From: Calliopum simillimum | Taxonomy: Eukaryota > Arthropoda > Insecta > Diptera > Lauxaniidae | DNA: 64,000 bases | Direction: 5' to 3' | NCBI GenBank assembly: GCA_951812925.1 | Contig: OX638370.1 | Location: forward strand, 102,500,897 to 102,564,896 | Position numbers and translations under genes: made by a program | The notes under the pieces: model-generated | The model's input: the letters and a program-made list of their open reading frames with translations, nothing else | The model's database searches: none | Told to the model about the DNA's origin: nothing | Part shown: in pieces, positions 42,496 to 52,570 of the stretch | How positions within the stretch are numbered: position 1 is the first letter of the stretch | How the letters are laid out: every line of letters starts with the position of its first letter

Positions 42496-42532
42496 TTTTG
42501 TGATTTTTTCCGGACTATATATTTTTCCGGAC

Positions 42533-42577
42533 TATTGGCCCTATGCTCCTCCTAGGAGTTAAAGGAGAATACATACA
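42533..42577 (+). mobile_element. LINE 3'-tail fragment, split from its flank by a mariner
   Basis: CTATTGGCCCTATGCTCCTC, AGGAGTTAAAGGAG and AATACATACATA form the same LINE terminus as at 38220-38264 and 24544-24596. The mariner at 42580 inserted at a TA inside its TACA tail, so the downstream target duplication cannot be read. Confidence 0.75.
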
Positions 42578-42579
42578 TA

Positions 42580-43860
42580 CGTGGGCTGCTCGATATATTT
42601 CTGGCCTAATAATGAAAATACGAATATTTATCATCAAAAATGTTTTTATTGATTTTTAAAGTATTCTCCAGCATGATTTATACACTTTTGCATGCGCTCA
42701 AACCAATTGTCGAAGCACTTTTTCCACCCCGATTGAGACACCTCCAAAACATGGTTTTTTAACGCTTCAACAGCATCTTCTGGCGACGAAAATCATTGAC
42801 CACGCATTTTTTTCTTGATAAACGGGAATAAAAAGAAGTCATTGGGTGCTAAGTCAGGGCTGTACGGCGGATGACACATCAATTCGACGTTTTGACCGGT
42901 CAAAAAAACGCTGGTTTGAGCCGATGTGTGAGAGCTCGCATTGTCATGTGAACAATGATTCGTCTTCTCTTGTTCGTTTTTAGAATTTCTCCGAAGACTT
43001 CAGGCAAAAAAAAATGTGGTTTACCACTCAGAATTCACCGTCCTACGTTGCTCAAGCGGTGACGAGTTTTGCCGAAGAAACAGGCGACCATTTGCTTCGA
43101 AGTGCTTCTTCCATGAACAACTTTCGTTGGATTTGGCTCGTCTTCGAAGACCCACACGGTCGATTACTGTTTTGTTTCGGGCTCATACACATAGATCCAT
43201 GATTCGTCACCTGTGATGATCTTATAAACGTCTTTTCAAGCACCGCGATTGTATTTTTTCAACATTTCTTTGCACCAATCGACACGAGAATTTTTTTGAG
43301 CAATTGTTGAATTGTGCGGGATCCAACGAGAAGAAACCTTTTTTACGGCCAGGTGTTCATGTTATATCGGATGTATTGAAATGGAACTAATGCATAAGGA
43401 TGCATCTATCTCACGGTATGTCACATGACGATCTTGCATTATCAATTCACGCACGGCATCAATATTCTTTGGCACAACGGCCGTTTTTGGACGACCTTCA
43501 CGGAATTCGTCTTTGAGCGAGCGTCGGCCACGATTGAATTCATTAAACCAGTTTTTCACAGTGCTATAGAATGGCGCTTCATCGCCATACAAAGATTTAA
43601 GATCATCGATGCACTCTTGTCCTGATAATCCACGTCGAAAGTTGTGAAAAATTATAGCACGAAAATGTTCACGAGTTAATTCCATTTTTTTGCCAAATTG
43701 ATTTTTTCAAGTCACTGCAAACAACATAAATGATGGTCGTACGTCAAAACGTTCTGAGTACGTTTATGCTAAAAAATATCAAACTTTCCAATAGAAATGT
43801 CAGATTGCACCTGGCAACACTTAGTGTTGCCTAGGCCAGAAATATATCGAGCAGCCTACG
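42580..43860 (-). mobile_element. structurally complete mariner element, 1281 bp
   Basis: The terminal inverted repeats are 42580-42608 and 43832-43860: 29 bases with one mismatch, sharing GGCTGCTCGATATATTTCTG. Both sides carry TA (42578-42579 and 43861-43862). Size and TIR length are those of full-length mariners. The transposase is on the minus strand and broken. With nearly identical ends and a readable site this is the youngest-looking DNA transposon of the window apart from its coding damage. Confidence 0.93.
42610..43685 (-). pseudogene. mariner transposase with several frame breaks
   Basis: It starts MELTREHFRAIIFHNFRRGL at 43685 with the helix-turn-helix region and the GREGRPKTAV-type linker (seen as EFREGRPKTAVV). 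After frame changes come the DESWIY block with the first Asp near 43200, a DNASSHTSAQ-like block near 42940 with the second Asp, and PYSPDLAPNDF-like sequence near 42860 with the third. The carboxyl end with WFERMQKCI lies near 42690. The first frame is open for 107 codons, and the rest needs several corrections, so it is inactive. Confidence 0.85.
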
Positions 43861-43978
43861 TATAGCCAAACCAAAAAGTTTTCAATACAAAAAATGTGTT
43901 TTTTCCCTCAAAATAATTTTTGAAAAGTCAAACATGAGTCAAGGAGTCAAGTCAAGTTAAGGTGTTCGATTAACCTTA

Positions 43979-45034
43979 ATGTACATTAGACCTGTTCGAT
44001 TTTGTCTGAAGCAAAAAAAAAAAAAAATCATCCTGAAACCGACTCAAATGTTAGAAGGACTCTTAAAAACGATATCTGCATCATTTTTTTTTTTTTTTTT
44101 TTTCATTCCGAGAAAAACCAATGGAACACTTTTGATTTTACTGAAAAACAAGTTTTTTGGTAATAACTTTTTTTTTTATTAAAAAAATGATAACCGAGGG
44201 TGTTTTAGAAATAAAGACTATATTCTTACAAAAATTTTGGCGTTTAAAAATTATAAATTTTTTTGGGGTATAGATAATTTTCGCGTACCAAAATTGATTT
44301 TTTTACGTTTTTCAATTACGCGGCCAGAAAAAAGATTTTTTCTTCAAAAGCAAGGTATCAAACGAAAGTGTTTAAAGCAAAAAATGCTTAGAATTGTCCA
44401 AGGAACACGTGTGAATTTTTTAGATATTTTGTAGTTTTTCAAATTGAGAGTTTTCAGCAGTTGAGCTTACGTTCGGCAGCAAAATGCTAGGTTTACTCAA
44501 AACCAAGGCATCTACAAAAAAATTTCATAAGACATAAAATGCTTAGTATCCTTCAAGGAATAGGTGTGAATTTTTTCAGAATTTTTTTATTTATTTTTAA
44601 TTTTTTTTAAATATTTTTGAAAAAGTTTTGAAAAATTAAGCATTTTTTGCCATATACACTTTTTTCGTTAGATGCCTTGCTTTTAAGTAAAAAATCGTTT
44701 TTCCGGCCGCGAAATTGAAAAACGTAAAAAATCGATTTTGGAATGCGAATTTTATCTATACCCCAAAAAAGAATTTATAATATTTATTTAAACACCAAAA
44801 TTTTTGTAAGAACATAATCTTTATTTCTGAAGCACCCTCGGGCATTAATTTTGTAAAAAAAAGAGTTATGACCAAAACACTTTTTTTTTGGCTTAAATGG
44901 GCTTTCAGTAGAATTAAAAGTGCTCCATTGTTTTTTCTCGGAACGAAGAAAAAAAATGATGCAGATTAAGAATCCTTTTAACTTTTGAGTCGGTTTTGGA
45001 ATGAATCAAAATTTCGACCCTATCTAATGTACAT
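43979..45034. mobile_element. 1.06-kb foldback element, best copy of its family
   Basis: The left end ATGTACATTAGACC and right end CTATCTAATGTACAT start arms of about 440 bases that stay alignable through CCGACTCAAA, GAGAAAAACCAATGGA, CGAGGGTG, AAAATTTTGGCGTTTAAA, GGGGTATAGATAA, GCGGCCAGAAAAA and AAAGCAAGGTATC. The centre is about 150 bases. There is no coding capacity. Relatives are at 25621-26310 and 37840-38360. The target duplication is unclear. Confidence 0.8.
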
Positions 45035-45504
45035 ATGTATGCATCTAACACACAAAAAAATGAGTACGATCACCTAAACTACTAAGTGATGTTTCAGTGC
45101 GCAAGCGTGCACTCACTTTGTGAAAAATCATGTCGAAGCTCAGTGTGATATTTTAAGTGTTTTTCTGAAGTTAAGGCATATTGTTAATCTCTGAGTGCAA
45201 CAGCAAGAATGGTTGAATGTAGTGTTGAAGTATCTGCAAATTACAACAGATAATTTAACAACAATAGTATCATCGGCTTTACTCTAATTTGCAGGTAAAT
45301 GCAGGTAATGCAAAAAATCTTTTTTTTTTTGTTTTAACTTTACCAGCTACAAAATAAGTTTATGTATCACACTGTTCCTGAACAAAAAAAATAAGTTTCG
45401 TTAAAATTTATGTAAAAATTTGAGTGTGCGGAAAGTTTTCTGTATGTCTGTAGATAGGAAAACCGTAGAATGCTTCCTTTTCAAGAGATATTCAATTTTT
45501 ACTA
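45035..45504. other. no gene seen
   Basis: Host-like sequence. It includes a small inverted repeat around GTGCGCAAGCGTGCAC (about 45096-45111). No exon or RNA gene recognised. Confidence 0.4.
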
Positions 45505-45990
45505 ATCTTTATATCCTACACTCACTTTATCCTTTCGTTTGTAACGCAGAGAAGGAGTCGTGGCATGAATGGAAAAGTACATACATAAGTATGTATTTAA
45601 ATTCTTGATCAGCGCCACTTTCTGAGTCGATATAGTTATTTCCGTCTGTCCTTGGAAATATTATCAAGGAAAAAACTAAGCAAGATAATTCGATGAAACT
45701 CAGCGCATTGGATTCATCGCTCAAGGGATTGAAAATTTGCGAAATCGGTCAACAGACACGCCTACCGCCCACACAAAAAAATCTAATACGCAATTTTATA
45801 AGCATTATTTATTATAACGTAACCAAAATACACACAAACACTAAGCATGGTAAGGCCAAGTTCTGAGAAAAAATAGGAAAATTCGGGCAAGAGTGTGTGG
45901 GACCTCCCATAAAAGAAAGAATTTCAAAATGCTATACTGAAAGTGGTTTTTGAGATAATCAAGTCAAATTTCACTCATACAGCAGTTCTA
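45505..45990 (+). mobile_element. Helitron-like repeat, diverged, 3' end missing
   Basis: TATATCCTACACTCACTTTATCC, GTTTGTAACGCAGAGAAGGA, CTTGATCAGCGCCAC and CGAAATCGGTCAACAGACAC follow the family order. One internal unit (GAGCAAGAGTGTGTGGGACC-like, about 45890) is present, then homology is lost near 45990 without the hairpin and CTAG. Confidence 0.7.
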
Positions 45991-47578
45991 TTGCTACTAA
46001 AAATTTTAAGTGATGTAGATGGGGAACTTAAGGAATCAATCCCCTAATAATTATCGTAAAAAGCCATCTATGCCACTGAATTGTTTCAAACTCTGCTTCT
46101 GCTCTGCTGCGTATTATGCCTCACTTACTTTTGAATGAAAACAAAGAGTAATTGTTTTTAAATTTTTAAAAGTTCTCTAAGTAATATAGATGTTGCTCGC
46201 AATTTAAAATCACTTAAGATAATTATTACAATCTTCTTTCAAAGCACAGCGCTAAGACTTTTTCACATTTTCGTCAGCCTAAACTCAATTGTATGACGCG
46301 CTTAAGCCGTTTATTCAGAGTTAACATTTGAATGTTTTGATGATGATTTAACCAAAGCAAAAATTAAAATAACAAGAACATATTTACGTTTGTATAGAGG
46401 TTTATATGTTTGTGGTAACAAGTACAGCAATTGCAAGAATCAACTTAACCCTCAGCTTAAAAATTAATTTGAATTATTTTGAAAAAGAATAACTTCTGAA
46501 AGTGCGCACCTTTAATTGGATGAACATTCGTAAAGGCACAAACACACTAGTGCTCGTTAAAATTGTAATTTCTGTATTAGAACTTCAAAATAACAAAAAG
46601 ATTATGCTAACAATCTAAGAAAATAGAGTGGTACAACACACGTCCAGCCGCCGAGTAACAGACACAACTTGGCTGCTAACGACCCATCACGGGTTGTTGG
46701 TTTTCTTTTCTTGTTACATGCGACGTCAAGACAAACGTTTCATATCGGCATAAATTAATTACTACGATGAATTTGAGCAATTTCTTGTAGTTCAGGCTGT
46801 AGCTTTCTCGTAATTGCAGGCGATGTTGGTTGCTATGTTCACCTGTTATCCCATTCATATGTGATGCGAGTAAATCAGTGACCTTGTCACGCTGGCTGAT
46901 GCCTAATTTAGGCCGGGGTTGTTGCGTTCCAATGAGCTTTTGTCATAATTTTTTTCCATTTTTTTGGGTTATCTTTAAGTGATGGTGCGTTGACTTGAAA
47001 ATGAGTTGTAATTTTTCAAAAAAAAAACTGTTAAATGTGAAGAAAACTATGAAAATATGCGACATGTTGGAAAATTTCAGAATTTTTTTTAAGAATGAGC
47101 AGGCTATGCAAATTTAAAACATTTTTTATTATGCTGAAGGATGGATTTGTTTTATCGTGTGTATTTCAATTAAAACTTATTTCCTTATTTATTCGGCTAA
47201 AGAGAAACCCAACTTAAAGATTAATTAATGAAATTCCTTGAATTTCAGTAGTTCCAGCAAATTTACTTACGACATAAAAACTTAAGACAAAAATAATGCG
47301 GTCATCAGTTATAATTATGGATTTTGAATTGAAAATAAATCAATGTATCTTAATTCAAAAGCAAAATTTTATGTCAGCACTATTTAAAATAACAGAATCT
47401 TCACATCGCTAAGCAAGAAGTTTTGGTTATCTTCAGTGAGTATGTATATAGTGTGACTCATTGTTTTAGGCTAATTAGAAAAAAAATTATTAAAGTCGTA
47501 AAAACTAAAAAAAAAAAAAATGTTATTGCTCAATTCCGCAATAAGAAAACTTTTGAAACTTTTTGTGAAGCATACATA
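45991..47578. other. no gene seen; host-like intergenic or intronic DNA
   Basis: I recognise no repeat family here. The patch 46620-46930 is less AT-rich and contains short overlapping ORFs without domains. Confidence 0.4.
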
Positions 47579-47765
47579 CAGTGACGGATAAAACAATAGG
47601 GCCAGTTAAAAAATTTTCCTTTATCGTCATATAACATAGCTGATACATGGTGGACAAAAAAATAGGTTCATTGTAAAAAAAAAAAATGAAAAAGTATGGA
47701 TAGTAAAAAAATAATATTGCAGCAGCTAATATTTAGTAGCATTACCTTTACTATTAATCACTGCA

Positions 47766-49166
47766 CTACATCTTTTCCGCATTGAGTTCACCAAGGCCTG
47801 GCAAGTGGTTTTTGGAGTAGCTTGTTGAACTTCTGCCTAAAAGTCCCCTTTGTTTTTTGGTACTAATGCTCCACAAATTTTCGATTGTGTTTAAGATCGA
47901 AGATTGCACTGGCCAAGTCAATAATTCCACATCATTGTTCGAAATCCATTTTTTTGATAGACCTGAAATGTGTTTTGGGTCGTTATTTAAAATTACCATT
48001 TTAATGGCATTCCGCATTCAGCATATGCAAGCACGACTTTCTCCAAGATACGGATGTAAAAAATTGATTCTATTATTTCCCTGATACAGTACACATGCCC
48101 AACACCACTCTAAGAAAAATAAAATCTCCACACTATTATTAGTGATGAGCAAACCAAGACCAAGAACAAGACCATAGCAGTCTTGGTCTTGGTCTTGTTC
48201 TTGCACATTGAGTCTTGGTCTTGGTCTTGGTTTTGATATTGAGTCTTGGTCTTGGTCTTGATCTTGCTCATTAAGTCTTGGTCTCGGTCTTGGTCTTGAA
48301 AAAATTTTCAGAGATATTGAGTATTCAAAACCATATTTTTCCAAAGCAGTTGGGTTTTTAAGATGCCAAAATTCAAATCGAGAGATGATTTTATCTTCAA
48401 AACGGGCGTGAAAGAACTTTTAACTATAAATTAGCAAGACTGAAAAGCAGTCTTGGTCTTGATAATTATCGTGAGCAAGACCAAGACCAAGACCATAGCA
48501 GTCTTGGTCTTGGTCTTGCAAAAATATCAGCATCTTGGTCTTGCTCTTGGTCTCGCAAAATTAGCAAGACCAAGAACAAGACGCAAGACCAAGACTAATT
48601 TTGCTCATCACTAACTATTATATTGCCACCTTTATGTTTGAAGGTTTTGGTGATATAGCGAGGACTATATTCTATTTTTCTTGGACGTCTTACCCAAGTT
48701 TTTCATAACTATCAATTAAATTAACTTTTGTTTTGTGCAACAAAAAGTTTTTTTTGTAATTTTTTTCCGATAACTGCACCATCCCAATCTGATGTAATTT
48801 TTCGAATGCTAATCGGTTTTTCCTATGTTTCTTGGGTCTTTCCGTGATGATCTTCAGAAAAGATTTTTTTTCCACCAACCGCTGCCTAACAGTTCTGGTA
48901 GAAACTGGAACTCCAAACTCTGTATGGATGACTACAGCAGACTAAAAAATCCGAAACATAATCCCTGAGCGAAATAAATATCATCTTTTCAGTTCTTTTC
49001 ATGATCTACCGCAATTTAGTTGTTGTTTTTGTGGCAGCATATCATTACAAACAAATTTTTGCGACCTTCCAATTATTTTGATTATTTCCCGTTGGCTTCG
49101 GAATTCACTTCGCAGCTTCTTGATGATGGAACGCTCTTCGCTTCAGCAAAGCCTTCCACGACCCAT
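47766..49166 (-). pseudogene. Tc1-like transposase remnant
   Basis: It starts MGRGRLC at 49166 with SEERSIIKKLRSEFRSQREI, the typical first helix-turn-helix. A middle piece follows (48690-48878), and a C-terminal piece at 47766-48017 with VILNNDPKH (second Asp) and WPVQSSILNTIENLWSI, where the Glu is the third acid of the DD34E triad. The nested foldback separates the last two pieces. Internal stops and no visible first Asp mean it is dead. Confidence 0.82.
48140..48613. mobile_element. 474-bp foldback with CAAGAC repeats, hAT-like ends
   Basis: The ends TAGTGATGAGCAAA and TTTGCTCATCACTA are perfect inverted repeats of 14 bases. The flanks are a perfect 8-base direct repeat ACTATTAT (48132-48139 and 48614-48621), which points to the hAT superfamily. 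The interior is largely made of the hexamer CAAGAC/GTCTTG in both orientations around a unique core with CCAAAGCAGTTGGGTTTTTA. It sits inside the Tc1-like element and is younger. Confidence 0.85.
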
Positions 49167-49316
49167 TTTGTTATATTTTACACATAATTTTTATTTACAC
49201 ATCATCTTTTACCCAAAACGGAGATCGAGTGATACTTACTAAAACTGTTTTGCAAATAAAGGGAGTTATTTGAAGTATTAAACAGTGTGAATCTAGTTTT
49301 TTTGTCCGTCACTGTA

Positions 49317-49674
49317 GGTACGCTGTACATCAATTTGGGCGGCAAAAAAAAATGTTCCTTTTACAACTGAAATGTTCTCCTCGGTATATTGAGAGACTTT
49401 TGGAAACTTTACGTGCGCTAGAAATTTTTTGGGTCAAAGGACACAATTTTTATATGGAACATTTTTTTGTTTGTCTACATATCCCGAAAAAGAAAATTCA
49501 CAAAAATATAACGTTAAAATGTTAAATTTTCAAAGTTCAAACACCCATTTGACATATACCCTGAAAGTATGTTATTTTATTTTTATACTTTCCAGCATAC
49601 ACCTGACTTGAACGAAAAAAAAAGGCGTTTCCCGATGACACGAAAAACCAAGTACACACTTCGACTTTTTAGGT
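49317..49674. mobile_element. putative MITE or foldback, copy B
   Basis: This runs parallel to 41655-41960: GCGGCAAAAAAAAATG, ACAACTGAAATGTTCTCC, CACAAAAATAT and ACCCTGAAAGTATGTTATTT. The folded-back right part seen in copy A is absent. It lies squeezed between the Tc1-like element and the MITE at 49679. Confidence 0.55.
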
Positions 49675-49678
49675 CAGT

Positions 49679-49876
49679 CACGGTGGGCCTTAACCCGTTC
49701 TAAATCGGAATTGTATGGGAAAATGCCCCAATTGGAAAAGCGATTATCTCAAAATTTAGTCGAGGAGTCACGAGTGAAAATTTTTTATACCTCATTTGAA
49801 CGATAAGTAAACAGAATCTGGAAAAAAATTTGATGTGCTACGACGTCCGATTTAGAACGGGTTAAGGCACACCGTG
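49679..49876. mobile_element. 198-bp MITE, TIR CACGGTGKGCCTTAACCC
   Basis: The left end CACGGTGGGCCTTAACCCGT and right end ACGGGTTAAGGCACACCGTG are inverted repeats of about 31 bases with two mismatches. The element is flanked by CAGT directly at both ends (49675-49678 and 49877-49880), a possible 4-base target duplication. The inside matches the partial copy at 14597-14752. Confidence 0.88.
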
Positions 49877-49880
49877 CAGT

Positions 49881-50560
49881 GATGTCCATAGCCGACGGGC
49901 ACTTGAACTTTTGTGCTTAAAAGCTTTCCGTATACGTATTCACTCACAGATAAGCGTTTTACTGTATCAGTAGTTGTATAAATCTGCGTTACTTTACATG
50001 AGGAAAAATTTCAAACGCTTCTGAACTAAGCACTTTAAAAGCGCTTGTCTCTATAGAAATTGAGAAGCTCTTTTACAATGATTTTTTTTAAGGCTGCAGT
50101 AAGAACGAAATGGGTTCGAACCCAGCGCGGGTGATTTTTTGTTTTTATTTTTTTTGTTAAAATATTTTTTATTCAACATTTTTTTTATTTTACATTTGCT
50201 GAATATTCAAATTTATTTCCTCTTAATCGTATCGGGCAATGGTGCAGCGGTCTAACGAGTTTGTAAATGTAAGTAAAAATAATATATTTCTATCACACGG
50301 ACGGTCTTCGATTCAAATTCTGGTGCTGGCAGTTTTTTTTTTTTCACTTTATTGAAAGAACGCTTACTGCCGCACTACAAATAAGCGCTTCAAAAAGATT
50401 TTTTACGTAAGGCTATAGGAAGCTTAAGAGCGCTTATATCCTAGGACATGCAATGTTAAAAAGGAAGAATAGTTCTTACGGAGCAGAAGCGCTTATTGGT
50501 GAAAAAGGAGCACTTCAGAATGGTTTTTGAAGCACTTCTTTTCCCCTTGGGTACTGACGT
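49881..50560. repeat. AAGCGCTT-rich block with tRNA-like pieces
   Basis: AAGCGCTT, AGCGCTTAT and similar phrases occur near 50037, 50380, 50430 and 50488. Inside are GGGTTCGAACCC (50112-50123, a perfect T-arm/B-box-like palindrome) and GGCAATGGTGCAGCGGTCTA (about 50233), like an A box, with a degenerate B box GGTCTTCGATTC at 50307. No cloverleaf can be closed, so it is at most tRNA-derived repeat sequence. Confidence 0.35.
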
Positions 50561-52049
50561 AATATTTTCAGAGCTTCCAGTTAGTTTCATCTTTTAAAAA
50601 TAAAAAAATGGTTTAATTTAACGACTTAGTTCTTACATTGCTAAAAATTTCCAAGAGTTACCTTTAACGCAAACTAAGTCTTTGAATATTTTACGTTTTC
50701 TTATAAAAAACAAAGAAATGCTACATATTGCAACCATTGGCAGTAGTCATGGGAATTGCATAATCTTGCTCCAGTTTTAGCTCAACTGAATGTTGACTTC
50801 ACTTTTCATTCAACTTTTTATGTCACACTCAAAAATCGATCAAAATTCAGAAAGCAATTGAATGTTGTGTCAACATCGATATTGCAAAAAACTTGACAAA
50901 AACGCATAAAATGTTTCCTTTTGTTTTTTTTTTGGTATTTTTAATGATAAGTAAATCACGTTTCTCCAGACTCAAACTCAATGTTTGGCAAACACCCACC
51001 AAAAAAAAACAACAAAAAAAAGAAGACCATGCATGCAACAAAAACCCAGTAGCAGTATCCGTCAGTTAGAAACCCAACCAGCCCATGTTGTCCAATCTGA
51101 CAAACGTACGAAGTATCTGTCAGTTAGCACAGTCTTAAGCGAGTCGGGCACAATTGAAATTGATAGGAGTGTACAGATAAAATGTATTACGTATTTACCT
51201 GATTGGTATGTTTATTGAGTGTTGTGTGCTATGTTTGTTCGCCTGTCTGTCTGTCTCAATGATTGTTTATTTTGTTTTTTGCCTCTTTGCGTGCCGTGCC
51301 CATTCCTTATGTCTTGTAAGAAAATATTGTCAAAATATCTAAGCAAATGGATTAAATTTTAGTGTGGATTTTATGTTTAAAACTAAGGATATTTAAAATT
51401 CTAATAAATTCTAGGAGATTAACAGCAGCGAAGTTGCTAAATGTTATCAAGCAGTCTAGACAGCATAAGTTCTTCTTGATTGGAAAAGTAACAGGCAATA
51501 ATTTGAGTTGGAAAAAGTAAAAAAACATCTCTCATTCAAGCGTACAATAGAAGTATAAAGATAAGTTAAGATTCGTAGCGTTGACGGCCTAAATAACATC
51601 TGTGAGCGAATGATCAAAGTTTATATGGGCATTTCCATGGTGTTAAACGTGATCGTCGAACCAAAAAGTACAAAAGTACAAAAAAGGTGAAAAAAAGTAC
51701 AAAAGTACAAAAAAGGTCAAAATAAAAATAATATTTTTTTTTTGACGATAGGCTTAACTTATAGATCTTAATTAGCCCTATAGTTGGTGTTAAGGTTGAT
51801 TATGGGCAATTTTTCGTTTTCAAGATAATTGCAAAAAACCAAGGCGTTCACACGGGACAAAAACAGAAGTGGTTTTCGTAGCGCCAACAATTCAAGCGTC
51901 GATTTCAGGGAAATCTGAGGCAATATTTCCATGTAATTAACTTTAGAATGTTGTAAATTGATATATCATAAAAACTGTTTTGATTTTACCCAAAAATTTT
52001 AATCGCGTTCGTACGGGATATGCGGGACATTTTTTCCACTATACAAATT
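50561..52049. other. no gene seen; small tandem near 51663
   Basis: Contains AAAAGTACAAAAGTACAAAA twice in tandem (about 51663-51718). The rest is host-like AT-rich sequence. The ORF at 50985-51218 has no domain. Confidence 0.4.
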
Positions 52050-52570
52050 TTAAATCGAAAATCTTACAAATAACCAGGATTTCCCATCAATTTTTCCAAA
52101 GGATGTTATTTCTCCTAATCCATTTAACATACATATGTACCAAATCTCATTTATGATGAATTTTTTTTTTTTAGTGGCGTACCATTGCCTATTTGCTCAG
52201 TGAACAAATATTATTTGTCTTGATGCTTTTGGCAAATTTCTTCCATGTACGTTAAATAGTTTTTGAGATATGATGATTTTATTTTTTGGCTCACTTTTTA
52301 CTTTTCTGTGGAAATACCCATATGCATATACGTATTGGCATTTCCGCCAAAAGTCCACCTTGAGCCAATAATATAAATCATCATATCTCTGAAACTAAGT
52401 ATTTAGCGTACATGGATGAGATTTGGTACTTATATAAAAAGCACCAAGACAAATAATGTGTACTGGGAAAAATGGGGTATCACGCTCTCACAAAAATCAC
52501 TTCATCATATCGCCGAAAATATTTATCGCACATGAATGAGATTCAATACATGTGTACGACGGTTACGTTC
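52050..52570. repeat. foldback of GC-box type units
   Basis: CAAATCTCATTTATGATG (52141), AAATAGTTTTTGAGATATGA (52254) and TTATTTGTCTTGATGC (52210) all have inverse counterparts (GAGATTTGGTAC near 52410, CATCATATCTCTGAAACTA near 52379, GCACCAAGACAAATAA near 52441). The centre is CATATGCATATACGTATTGG (52319-52338). Related to 26360-27640. Confidence 0.6.

Larger units (their letters stand above)
47579..49314 (-). mobile_element. Tc1-like element with a nested foldback
   Basis: The ends CAGTGACGGATAAAACAATAG and (inverted) CAGTGACGGACAAAAAAACTAG lie between TA dinucleotides (47577-47578 and 49315-49316). Subtracting the nested 474-bp element and its 8-bp duplication leaves about 1.25 kb, a normal Tc1 length. 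The transposase is on the minus strand and degraded. Confidence 0.88.

Noticed and set aside
48140..48613. Regularly repeated short units suggesting a CRISPR-like array
   Set aside because: The hexamer runs have no unique spacers, the genome is eukaryotic, and TIRs with an 8-bp duplication show a transposon.
50225..50330. Intron-containing tRNA gene
   Set aside because: A-box-like and degenerate B-box-like strings exist, but no acceptor or anticodon stem can be formed.
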